Source of the DNA: Temnothorax longispinosus
Lineage: Eukaryota > Arthropoda > Insecta > Hymenoptera > Formicidae
Assembly (NCBI RefSeq): GCF_030848805.1
Contig: NC_092367.1
Location: 17,107,692-17,171,691 of the forward strand
Reading direction: 5' to 3'
Length of the DNA: 64,000 bases
The notes under the pieces are model-generated. The model searched no databases and had not been told where the DNA came from. It was given only the letters and a program-made list of their open reading frames with translations. Within the stretch, counting starts at the first letter, position 1, and each line of letters begins with the position of its first letter. Below, piece by piece: positions 25,411 to 35,200 of this stretch. The translations under genes and the position numbers were made by a program.

Positions 25411-25552
25411 TTAGGCTGCGTTCCCACTATACGCGTCGCGTCGTCTGTCGTTAACCAATCAAAACATCCCATTTTATTACATTACTTGTGACGGGATGTT
25501 TAGATTGGTTAACGACAGACGACGTGACGCGTATAGTGGGAACGCAGCCTAA
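25411..25552. mobile_element. Palindromic MITE-like element 'TTAGGCTGCGTTCCCAC'
   Basis: Arms of about 55 bp: TTAGGCTGCGTTCCCACTA ... TAGTGGGAACGCAGCCTAA. Unit 2 has the uninterrupted sequence gctattaggcctg at about 30544-30556, so this is a precise insertion with TTA/TAA at its ends. Confidence 0.85.
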
Positions 25553-25654
25553 GGCCTGTTCATCTTTTCTCCTTTTCTCTCCAACATGAAAAGAAAAAGA
25601 GGAAAGATGAACCGTGTAAGAGACGTAGCTTTGAAAACGAACAGAGGCCTAAAA
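25550..25654. mobile_element. MITE-like element 'AGGCCTGTTCATC' (unit 1 copy)
   Basis: Terminal inverted repeats are AAGGCCTGTTC and GAACAGAGGCCT, with an inner inverted pair TCATCTTTTCTCC / GAGGAAAGATGA. The orthologous copy in unit 2 is 30548-30655, so this insertion predates the duplication. Confidence 0.75.
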
Positions 25655-25799
25655 CTAAACGGCTGTCCTTTTTTATGCACTTAAAATGCAACAGACGTAT
25701 AATTAAGACGTCAAAAAATACAAAAGTTTAACAATTTAAATCTGTTATCAATCAGTTTCCATTCGATACAATAAGTTTCTGGAATTTACAATCTACAAT

Positions 25800-26103
25800 G
25801 CAATTACTTTTTACGTAATACGTTTTTGCGTAATATCACGCATTTCTTTTGTAAAACGAGCGAGCAAGAGCGACGGAAAGCGAATGAGAAGCGCGCGATG
25901 GGAGAAAAGAGAGAGAAGGAGCGAATAAAGGGGGAGCGACAGAGCGCGACAGAACGAATCGCGGGAATCGCCGTCGCTCGCGATTGAATCCGCAATCGCC
26001 CATATGACGCGCGCAGAACGTAGAGATCAAATTATGAGAGATCGGAGGGAGAGCGCGAGTCTGCATCAGCAACAACAGCAACATCGGCATCAGCATCAGC
26101 GGG
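25800..26103 (+). pseudogene. Duplicated fragment of CREB promoter and first exon
   Basis: Closely matches 30840-31165, including the ATG context (26004 versus 31055, MTRAERRDQIM) and the CATCAGCAACAACAGCAAC tract, then stops abruptly at the junction with an annexin exon fragment. A 7-base deletion relative to the intact copy shifts the frame after residue ~14. It cannot encode CREB, because no downstream exons follow in this unit. Confidence 0.8.
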
Positions 26104-26112
26104 GCCGACTAT

Positions 26113-26143
26113 TGAAAAGACTATTGATAGCAATGTTGAATTA
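26113..26143 (+). pseudogene. Duplicated tail of annexin last exon c
   Basis: The 31 bases matching 22677-22707 encode KRLLIAMLN and the stop in the source exon. The 5' part of the exon and its acceptor are missing, so this fragment is not expected to be spliced as an annexin end. It marks the left edge of unit 2. Confidence 0.85.
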
Positions 26144-26491
26144 AGAGTAGCTGTAATTGCGCGAAATAATTGTAACACAGGGAAAAATAATATTTGAAAC
26201 CAATGGAGTATAATGTACAAAACATTTTTAATACATAATCAATTATTCAATTAGTAACGTGTATTTCAGATCTATCAGATTACAATGTAATGTTTACAAT
26301 TACATTTTGAAATATAATTATAGCTTATTTGCTTACACGAATAACACATGCATACACTTTACTCTTTCAAATGGGTATATAAAAAACATTGAACCTTATT
26401 TGGTCTATTAATCAAAACTTAATCATTATGATATGACATAAAAATAAAAGAAACTTATATTACTTAGATTGTCTTCGAAATAAATTTCATT

Positions 26492-29400
26492 TTACGTTAC
26501 TTTTATACTAGAAAGATTCACTTTAAATGGTGACAACTTATTTTTTATCTCACATGATTCAGTTTGGATGCAACCTAATTTTATTTTAGAAATTGTAGAA
26601 ATAAGTTTCATTAGCCTTCCTGTAATCCCGAAGCATATCTGACATTTATCGGATTTAGAGTTTATACCGTAAATATCAATATGCAAGCAAACTTCAACGT
26701 CCACCGCGTCTATAATGTCCCCTCTGAAGCAAATAGGCGGTGAATATAGAGCTAAAAAAATTTATATTTTGTTTATTGAAATACGACACTACACACATCT
26801 CGCTTGTAATCAAATGTTACCTGAAACTGTCTTGTTATTATAAATCGTAAAGTTGTCATATGTCATTGAGAGCGAGATCCCGTCGTTCTCTAAATAAGTT
26901 GTATTTGCGCATACTGTATCAACATTGGAATATATTAGTATTAAGTAATAATTATAGTTTATAGTACGGATTACAAGTAATTATATACTCACCCTTTCCG
27001 TACATAGAGATTGCATCCCATTCTAAACGCTTACAGCATTCACAGTTATGTTTAATGCATTTACAATCATCATTATACGCTCCTATATTATTATATTCAC
27101 CTAGAAAATATTTATATATTTTTACTTACACATATATATGCATTTTTTTATACTGGCATTTTATACATTTAACGAACATTTACCGGCAAGAAATTTAAAT
27201 ATGATTTACACATTAGTTGGAGAATTATAATTATGCATTAAGTAGAAATTAGCAAAGTATAGTAATATAGCCTATTTTTCTCATATTACACAGAATTACA
27301 AGCTTTCGAGTTAAATACAGTATAAAATATTCAGATAGCAAAACAGCTGTCATATTTTTACGAAATATGTCTGTAATGTCCGTAAATTTGTGACGAGCGT
27401 TGCGCAGTAATATGTTCTATACAAATAAATTCAGATAGCACAGATGATCGTTATGAACTCAAAAAGAATTTCAGAACGAATCCTTTTTGAGTTCATAATG
27501 ATTATCTGTGCTATCTGGGAAGCTAGCTGCGTCAGGAAATGCTCAGCAATAATATTGAATTTGTTTCAAGCAACGGTTTATTCAATATTTGTCATTTTTC
27601 CAGCAACAGTTTATGCCCGGAGGTTTCATTGGTGTACAGTTTACATATTATTGATCAAAATAATTTACACATTATTTAAATAAGAAGGCTGGCGAACAAG
27701 TAATTAAGGTCTTCAAATTACTTTAATATAAACAATACAAATAAACATTTTGGCCCTAAATATATGGCCTTCATATCAGTGTGAGAAAAACAATAACCTT
27801 CGTCGTTGAAATTAAATAATCAACGACCAAGGTTATTGTTTTTCTCACACTGCAGATGAAGGCCATATTTAAGGCCAAAACGTTTGTTTATTTGTATTGT
27901 TTATATTAACCCTAATCCCTCCAACGTTTTTTCCGCTACTTAATTCCTCCAACCATGCACTTTCGTGTCCTACGCGTTTTTCAGTATGTATAGCTTTGAA
28001 AAATTCCACAAAAATTATTATAATATCTTTATACCTTTATGCCTAAAAATCGTTAATTACAACCTAAAAGATTCGAATGCTATGATTGGTTGGCAACAGG
28101 CAATAGGCACAGAATTTCCAACGTGACGGAAACTTTGTATCTATTGTCTGTGTCACTGTTCATTCTGCATTTATATATGATTTCTATTCCTTGTTTCTAT
28201 TGCCTGTTGCCTGGCATTGTGCAAGGGGCTTAATCCTCCAACCATGCCTTTTATTGTGTCCCAACGCGATTTTGATTGTTTGGGCTCAGACACAATAACA
28301 AAAATAAAGAATAAAATAAAGGAATAAGGGAATGTCGCATCTCACTTCAGTACACGTACATTAAAGTGAGATACAACATGCCTTATTCCTTATTCCTTTA
28401 TCTTATTCCTTATTTTTGTCATTATGTCTGAACCCTTTGTCGTTTCGAGAACAAATAAACTATGGTTCTGAAATTTCTACCTGATGTTCCCTACTACAAC
28501 TTTTTTAGGGGGGGGGGGGAATTATCCCATGATCGTTGGTTTTTCGGGAAAAGTCTTGTCGGGACATGTTCGGACGTGTTTTGTCCTGAATAATTTTTTA
28601 AGATTGCTAATGCAATCACAATTTGCACTCATACTACGTTTACGCGAGCGTTACTTCTGTAGTAACTTACGATAATTCACTCGTTTACGCGGAGTAAATT
28701 AACGTAAGTTACTACAAAATCCCGTTTACGCGAAGGAATTATCGTAAGTTACTACAGAAGCAACGCTCGCGTAAACGTAGTATCAGACTTCCAGTAAATT
28801 TTACTTAGATTTTGCTAAGCAATTAGTGATTCAGACTTTGTTAAACAAACAGTGGCAAATCTGGCCGTATTGTCCGCTGAAAAGCGGCAAAAGCTAATAT
28901 AAAATAAGAAGAAGAAAAAGTTGGTTTCCCGGAATGAACGACCGTTTGGCTGAAGTCACATGGCATGTATTTTCCGCGTAACGCGTAACCAATAATTAGA
29001 AGAGAAAGAAGAGAGAGAGAGAGCGTTTCGCATTTTCGGTTAAGCATATTCGCGCTTCTGACTGATTTAAACGCGATACGCGTTACGCGGAAAATATCAG
29101 TCCACGTGACCGCTTAGAAACGCGTGGGACACAAAAATGCATAATTGGAGGGCGGATTTAGGGTTAAAATAATTTTAGCACAAAGACCTTGCTTGTTCGC
29201 CAGCCCTCTTATTTAAATTAAATTGTTTTATATAAGGCAAACATTATTAATTAATTGTTAATTCACATATTGTTGCTGCAAACAGTTTGCAGCAACAAAA
29301 TTTACATATTTTTGCTGTAAAAACCCCATAAATACAAATCCTAGACGAGCTACGGATTTATGTTTACTCAATGTTTGTAACAGCAATACATAAATATTGT

Positions 29401-29665
29401 TTTCATCAATGCGTTTGCATGATTTTGCATACTCACCACGTGTTGCTAAAGTACTGTGCGTCTCGATGAGGTCCGATACGTTCGATTTCAGCGATGTTAT
29501 CGCATCTTGACCAGTCGCTTCTTCCGCGACTACGACGAGTGGTTCGTTCTTGCCATCTTTGGAGCTGTACAGCTTGAAGGCCATAGCTTCTTCCGCGACT
29601 CCGGCGAAGAATAACATCCCGATAAAGGCAACGCTCGTAATATCGAAGCAACGTGATCGTCCCAT
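26492..29665 (-). CDS. Secreted cysteine-rich DUF4773-like protein, copy B
   Basis: Exons on the minus strand are 29437-29665, 26993-27100, 26821-26913 and 26492-26751, giving 229 residues, all with good splice sites (first donor GTG|GTGAGT). A hydrophobic N-terminal segment (SVAFIGMLFFAGVAEEA) predicts secretion. A charged 23-residue segment (MAFKLYSSKDGKNEPLVVV plus AEEA) is present here but missing in copy A. The core repeats the family layout: CKCIKHNCECC, TYLENDGISLSMTYDN, ALYSPPICF, EVCLHIDIYG, CQICFGITG and LGCIQ. Intron 1 is 2.3 kb and filled with nested transposon-like palindromes. Function is unknown; it looks like an extracellular disulphide-rich protein. The CGCC to CECC and RNPPP to LYSPP changes show divergence from copy A. 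Confidence 0.75.
27432..27518. mobile_element. Palindromic insertion in gene B intron 1
   Basis: Near-perfect 40 bp arms (CAGATAGCACAGATGATCG ... CGATTATCTGTGCTATCTG type) around a short loop; absent at the equivalent place in unit 1 (~24045). Confidence 0.8.
27724..27909. mobile_element. Palindromic MITE-like element inside the composite
   Basis: Arms of about 85 bp start TAATATAAACAATACAAATA and end TATTTGTATTGTTTATATTA; inner arms include GGCCTTCATATCAGTGTGAG and its complement. Confidence 0.8.
28286..28435. mobile_element. Palindromic MITE-like element inside the composite
   Basis: GGGCTCAGACACAATAAC begins the left arm and GTCATTATGTCTGAACCC ends the right arm; inner arms are built of AAGGAATAAGG/CCTTATTCCTT. 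Confidence 0.75.
28632..28782. mobile_element. MITE-like element, family 'CTACGTTTACGCGAGCG', copy 2
   Basis: Starts ACTACGTTTACGCGAGCG and ends CGCTCGCGTAAACGTAGTA, with inner inverted copies of GTAGTAACTTACG. It matches the element at 25003-25175. Confidence 0.8.
28936..29115. mobile_element. Palindromic MITE-like element inside the composite
   Basis: Inverted segments TCACATGGCATGTATTTTCCGCGTAACGCG and the complementary CGCGTTACGCGGAAAATATC...CACGTGA type arm surround a GA-rich loop. Confidence 0.65.
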
Positions 29666-29871
29666 ATTTACTTTTTAGCTCTGTTTAGTCCTAATACTTG
29701 ATGTCAAATCTCGTCAGAGATTCGTAAATATAATAACTTCTGAATAACTGTCCAGCTCCTCCTGCTCTTCGGGCTCTTCCCTCTCGATTGTGAATCTCCG
29801 GCGAAGTCAGAGACGAAATGCGAACCACGTGCGAACGCATGCCACTTTTATATTCTGCTGGGGTCCTAAGG

Positions 29872-30270
29872 TCCTATTTTCGAAAAATATCGCATATGAT
29901 ATTTTAGGAATGTCACTAGAAAATCACACTTTTGCAAGTGTGCTATTGGTTGCAGAGTGTAATATTTTGGCCGCGTTCAGCAGACACAACTGTTGAGTTC
30001 GTCTTATCAACCCCTTGCGTTGATTGGTTGGTTCTAAAAGTAAGAGCCAATCACGTTCGACTGCTACTCAGCGGTTTGATCTGCTGAACGCGCTCATTCG
30101 GGCCATTCATGACATATATCCGGCTGCGGTCCATTTGACGATACAAATTCTTTGGAGCGTCCTTCTTCTAATTCTTTCTTCATTGAAAGAAAAGAGAAGA
30201 GGAATGCTTCGAAGCATTTGTAGCGTCAAGTGGACCGCAGTCATCGTACGTGATATTTTTCAAGAATAGA
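29872..30270. mobile_element. Composite foldback element upstream of DUF4773 gene B
   Basis: Outer arms are TCGAAAAATATCGCATATGA (~29880) and the complement of a TCGTACGTGATATTTTTCAAG-type arm (~30245). Inner arms are GCTGCGGTCCATTTGACGAT (~30124) and ATTTGTAGCGTCAAGTGGACCGCAGT (~30215). The MITE at 29968-30098 is nested inside. Unit 1 lacks it: sequence resumes at GCGCGAAATACGAACG in both units. Confidence 0.65.
29968..30098. mobile_element. MITE family 'GGCCGCGTTCAGCAGA', copy 1
   Basis: About 130 bp with TIRs GGCCGCGTTCAGCAGA ... TCTGCTGAACGCGC and internal AGTAAGAGCCAATCA. A second copy with the same ends and interior is at 41270-41399. Confidence 0.85.
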
Positions 30271-30547
30271 TATGGTGTCGCGCGAAATACGAACGGTCGG
30301 GCAAGGATGGACTCTTGAATTCTCCCGCTCCCCTCCAACCCGGGAGCCGGAGCAGTCTCGTCCATAGAGCGCGGCAAGTATAGACGAGCGTTTTGAGTAT
30401 TTCTGTTAATTTCTGTACCCTCTGCTTTAGAAAGAGAAAGGAAGTTCCGATTATAAACTCGAATAAAATTCAGACTTTGCATCGCAATATATTGTTCATC
30501 GGACACCTAGAGAGAAAATAAAGGCACGATGTATAATTCAATGCTAT

Positions 30548-30655
30548 TAGGCCTGTTCATCTTTTTATCTGTTCTCTTTTTCTCTCCAACATGAAAAGAA
30601 AAAGAGGAAAGATGAACCGTGTAAGATAAGTAGCTTTGAAAACGAACAGGCCTAA
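30548..30655. mobile_element. MITE-like element 'AGGCCTGTTCATC' (unit 2 copy)
   Basis: TIRs TAGGCCTGTTC ... GAACAGGCCTA; the same insertion as 25550-25654. Confidence 0.75.
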
Positions 30656-31054
30656 AACTAAACTGCTGTCCTTTTTTGTGCACTTTGTGCACTTAAAATG
30701 CAACAGATGTATAATTAAAAAGACCGTCAGAGAAACAATTAAGAAGAAAAATAAAAAGTACAAAAAAACAACAAATCTGTTATCAATCAGTTTCCATTCG
30801 ATACAAGTTTCCGAAAGCCTGCAATTTACAATCTACAATGCAATTACTTTTTACGTAATACGTTTTCGCGTAATATCACGCATTTCTTTTGCAAAACGAG
30901 CGAAGCGAGCGAGCAAGAACGACGGAGAGCGAATGAGGAGCGCGCGATGGGAGAAAAGAGAGAGAAGGAGCGAATAAAGGGGGAGCGACAGAGCGCGACA
31001 GAACGAATCGCGGGAATCGCCGTCGCTCGCGATTGAAATCCGCAATCGGCCCAT

Positions 31055-31391
31055 ATGACGCGCGCAGAACGTAGAGATCAGATTATGAGGGATCGGAGGG
31101 CGGAGGGAGAGCGCGATTCTGCATCAGCAACAACAGCAACGTTATTAGCATCAGCGTCAACGTCAGCATCAGCGAACAGCGGGAGCAGGAGCCAGGGGCA
31201 GCAGCAGGCCACAGCAGCAGTGGCGGCAGCAGCGATCACGACGGCGACTGCCATCTTGAGCGTGACGCGCAACTCAGAGGTCGCGGGCTCCACCAGTGAC
31301 GAAGCCACTGGAGTTTTGACGTGGCTGCTACGTACCTGCCCGACTGCCCACTCCGATTGCAGCAAACTTGGTGACGAGAAATACGTAACTG
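31055..31391 (+). CDS. CREB 5' exon with open N-terminal extension (possible)
   Basis: The exon opens with ATG at 31055, reads 112 codons plus one base without a stop and ends in a consensus donor (ACTG|GTAAGTG). It joins in frame to the next exon (acceptor at 32182), giving ...EKYVTERFMLQSSRGSRA-MESMVEE. The sequence is low-complexity (Ala/Thr/Ser/Gln rich) with no domain. It may be 5'UTR, with translation starting at 32191 or 32221, or an N-terminally extended isoform. The duplicated copy at 26004 is frameshifted, which weakens the case for constraint. Confidence 0.4.
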
Positions 31392-32220
31392 GTAAGTGCC
31401 CCAGCTGGAGAATAATAACAATCGCGGGCCCGTGGACCAGCGCGCGCTCCTCGCGTCGCCGCCGGGTTCGCGCGCGCGAGACGGAGATACGGGAAAACGC
31501 GCGCGTCCACCTCGTCATCGTCATCGTCGCCGCCGTCGCGCTACGCTCTCTCCCTCGCGACGCACAACGCTGATCGTTCTCCATCGCTCGTCTGCCGTGC
31601 TACTCCGCTCCGCTCAACGTGTGGGATCGCCGCGCGAAATATGGCGACCCGACGGCCGCGCGGGAGTGAGACCGCGCGCGTCCGCGTTACTCATCCGACG
31701 GCGGACACGAGGTGGGTTTTGCGGCCCGTGTGTCCCCGCTGTCCCTGACATCCGCGACCTGGGGGCGAGAGGGGAATCATCTGGCGCGCGGGTTACCGCG
31801 ACCCGCGTTTCCGGGGGGGACGTGTGCGGGATCGAGGGTTACTCTCGCCGTTCACCCGGATGGCAATTCGCTCCGTCGTTCTCCGTCGAACGAGAGAGTG
31901 AGAGAGAGAGAAAGAGAGAGATTATCTCGAGCGCGTGTTTATTGTCCCCCTCCCCCCTTCCTACCCCGTATTATTTTTAGCTCCGCTTATGTAAATGACG
32001 CAGTAGCAGTCATCCCGCTCGTTGGCGGGAAGTTTAAACGACTCGCGTTTCGTCGAACTCTCCCGATTCAAAGATTCCGGTCGTGTCGCGATCGGGTGTT
32101 CGTGACGATCGCCGTCGTTCGCGCGAACCGGCATTGAGATTTGCCTTTCTTTACGGAGATCCATCAAATGTTCGTATTACAGAGCGCTTTATGTTGCAGA
32201 GCTCGCGAGGTAGCCGGGCT

Positions 32221-35200
32221 ATGGAAAGTATGGTCGAGGAAAATGGATCAGCCGTCGATCCGTTGTCCCAGGGCTCCCAGAGCGGCGACGCAGCACCAGC
32301 AATCGCAACCTCGGTACAATCTCTCGATAGAACGCATCAGCAGCAAACTCATCACCTGGTAGCTTCTACCAGCATTGTGCAACTGACGCTACCCTCGTCG
32401 GGAACAACACAGGTATACAGGAGGCTCTCCTGTGTATCTATGTCCGATAATTTGTCTTTCTCTTTATTTCGGAGCATGCGCATACCGTTTATTTGTCCTT
32501 TTTACTACCGTTTTATTGTTTCTCTCTCTCTGTGATGTAAGTGCGACCTGTGAACAATCCGGTCTTGCATAATGCTGGTTGGCGTCTTGGGAAGCGCACG
32601 GCGTCTTCCCAAGATCACCCTCTCATCCTTAGAATTGTAGGACGTTGGGAGTACTTCCTGTGAATGTGACATTTTGTAAGAGGCACACGTTGGCCGTACG
32701 TTTTTTTTTTCTTTTGGCTGTATGTTTGAAATTTCATGCAAATAAGTTCCCACTTTTCTCACGGCACACAACAAACGACATGTACATTATTCCTTTCTAT
32801 CGTAGCACCGGTTATTAATAAGGGATATTGTTCCATGCAATGCAATATGTATGTACTTTGCACGTATAAGGAATAATGATCATGTATATTGTGATTTTCA
32901 ACTGATTTTAACGATACGGTAATTAACTTAACCGTCTGTAATATTTGACATTTCACCTGATCCTTGTACAGGTGCAATCGGTCATACAACCCAATCAACA
33001 GTCCGTGATACAAACCGCCACGAACATACAGCCCGTCACCCTCTCCAAAGGGAACGTTATCCTGGTTAGCAAACCCAACTCCGTTATACAAACTGCGCAA
33101 GGCAGTTTGCAGACGCTTCAGGTGAGTCAGACATATCAACTTTTTGTAAAGCGGGAAACACAGACTTTTGCATAATGCACAAGCATAAGAAAATTGATTG
33201 GTCTATTTCCTTATGCACATGTATATGGACCAATCAATTTTCTTATGCTTACGCATTATGCGTTGCGCAGAAGTGTGTGGTCCCCGCTTAACGCTTCAAC
33301 CTAAAGACACATCGTTCAGACAGTACCTGGATTTTTATCAGTACGAAAATGTGTGACTCGCAGTTATATCTATCAATACATATGTATAAAAGTAGGGAAT
33401 AATTTAAATAACGGAGCATTAAAATTTGGATATCTCGCTCTTTGTTAAGGTCGTTGAAACTGGCAGCGACGACAGTTTCTCAGACGAGGATTCACCCAAG
33501 AAGAGGAATATTTTAACCAGACGACCGTCTTACAGAAAGATTCTCAACGATTTAGGTGGAGGGGAAATTACAGGTAAGACCATGACGTTCCACCTTAAGA
33601 CAAACTTATTTCGAAACGTGTTCGTAGACATTCTATCGCACGATAGAAATTCACCGTCGCGATATAGAGAATATATAATCCTGCGTTTGTTTCCCGCGCG
33701 TTGCGAATCAATTGTATCGTCCGCGTAATTTGCCTTGCGATTCGCCGCGAATGCAAAGTTATAAGATAAATATTGAAAGTAAATAATTCGCGCATGTTGG
33801 TCAATCACGTAAAACGTTAACGTGCATGTCAGTTCATACAAATCGATAACACGACTGTATGAAAGAAATATACAATTTAAATATTAATTTATATATTTGT
33901 ATCTTGGAATCGTATAAAGAATTTCAATCGCGAGATTATCTGGTGCCCCTGAAATTAACATAAATATCCTTTTTCCCCTTTTTAAATTATATTGTTATGT
34001 AATTTTGTCTCTCAAATATGTATATTATTAGCAGGTACGGTATAATGAATATTTTTTGTGCTAAAGGCTTCTGGCACTTTTCTTAGTTTAAACTGCAAAT
34101 AAGTAATATAAGATCCTTTAAGGCGTAATTAGTTTTAGCGCGTGGTCAAGTAAGATGCCTGTATTACGATACCTTTTTTATATACTTTACGCCGAGTATA
34201 TAAGAGAAGTATGCCATACCAAGCTCGTACAATATTATACAACAATGCGAACGGTAAATTAACTTTAAAAGCAGACATGGGAGATTATTATTAAGATTAA
34301 GAAATTGGAGATTTTGGAAGGAGGTTTGTGCAGATAGTTTCTCTGACCCTGATTACCTTAACACCTAACGTTAATATGAAAAGAAATTTACGGTTGGAAA
34401 AAGTAAAATCCCTTATATAAAACTGTAGTGAAAGTTTGACGAAAACTTAAAGCTATCGCCCACCTTGATTCGAAAAAGACGATTTTTCAAAGATTTATCG
34501 GCGAATACACTCATGTCCACCGCAATACACTACGGAGCATTAAATGTCACTGTAATTATCGGGTTGACATTTACGTTAATTTAATTAATTCTCACGTACA
34601 CATGGTATATTAAAAGGTAAGTGCAAGTACGACGATAATATTAGACACAAATGTCGACGTTTGATTTAAAAAAAGAACGTAATATATAACGACAAATATA
34701 TATTTAAAATGCCGGGCAAGTAACCACTAACATCTCGAATTAATTTCTTAAATAAATTAATTGTAATCTTACTGCATGAAATCGTAAACAGTATCGGCCC
34801 AATCCTTTCCCATTATTGATACACCTCGTATATCCTTGTTACGACTTAATTTGAGGAAATAAAATAATTATATAAGATGCATCGTTTTCACAAAGTAATT
34901 CACATTGTTTTACGTGTGAGCCACTTACGCAAAATTAATTACTGGTTTCTATGTTATTCCTATGCGGGATTTAATTATCTTTTCGTTTAATATTTGAGAG
35001 CTAATTATTATCCTTGACGAACGTTCTTTCGTATTTCCTATTTCCTTCTTGTATGAGTTGACTGCACGCAACGCAACGATAAATATATGTCGTATAATCA
35101 GCAGCCAGAAAGGAAATAGCTTAATAAATCACGATCACACGATGAAATTCCATTTTGTTCTTTTCGCATTTGTCGCTATGTTATTGTTTTTACTTTCTGG

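Larger units (their letters stand above)
22676..26103. repeat. Tandem segmental duplication, unit 1
   Basis: Unit 1 runs from inside annexin last exon c, across DUF4773-like gene A and into a copy of the CREB 5' region (ending in the CATCAGCATCAG tract). The same order is repeated in unit 2. Extended near-identity is visible at 22677-23000 versus 26113-26420, 24480-24640 versus 29480-29700, 24750-24990 versus 30275-30480 and 25550-26060 versus 30550-31110. Gaps are mainly MITE-like insertions present in one unit only. Confidence 0.88.
27672..29217. mobile_element. Composite ~1.55 kb nested foldback element
   Basis: Outer terminal inverted repeats are GGCTGGCGAACAAG (27688-27701, followed by AAGGTCTT) and its complement at 29184-29206. 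They are flanked by the 9 bp direct repeat TTATTTAAA at 27672-27680 and 29209-29217. A second inverted pair inside is TTAACCCTAATCCCTCCAAC (~27907) versus GGAGGGCGGATTTAGGGTTAA (~29146). Further complete palindromes are nested within: 27724-27909, 28286-28435, 28632-28782 and ~28936-29115. It encodes no transposase that I can see. Confidence 0.7.
26104..31180. repeat. Tandem segmental duplication, unit 2
   Basis: Begins with the tail of annexin last exon c, carries DUF4773-like gene B and passes without a break into the intact CREB gene. It is larger than unit 1, mostly because of a ~1.55 kb composite element at 27672-29217 and another at about 29872-30270. The junction with unit 1 (26103-26113) shows the short shared string GCCGA. 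Confidence 0.88.

Noticed and set aside
29258..29436. Continuation of the DUF4773 gene B first exon as an unspliced 135-residue protein
   Set aside because: A perfect donor (GTGAGT) follows codon 76, and the downstream exons carrying the family cysteines join in phase.
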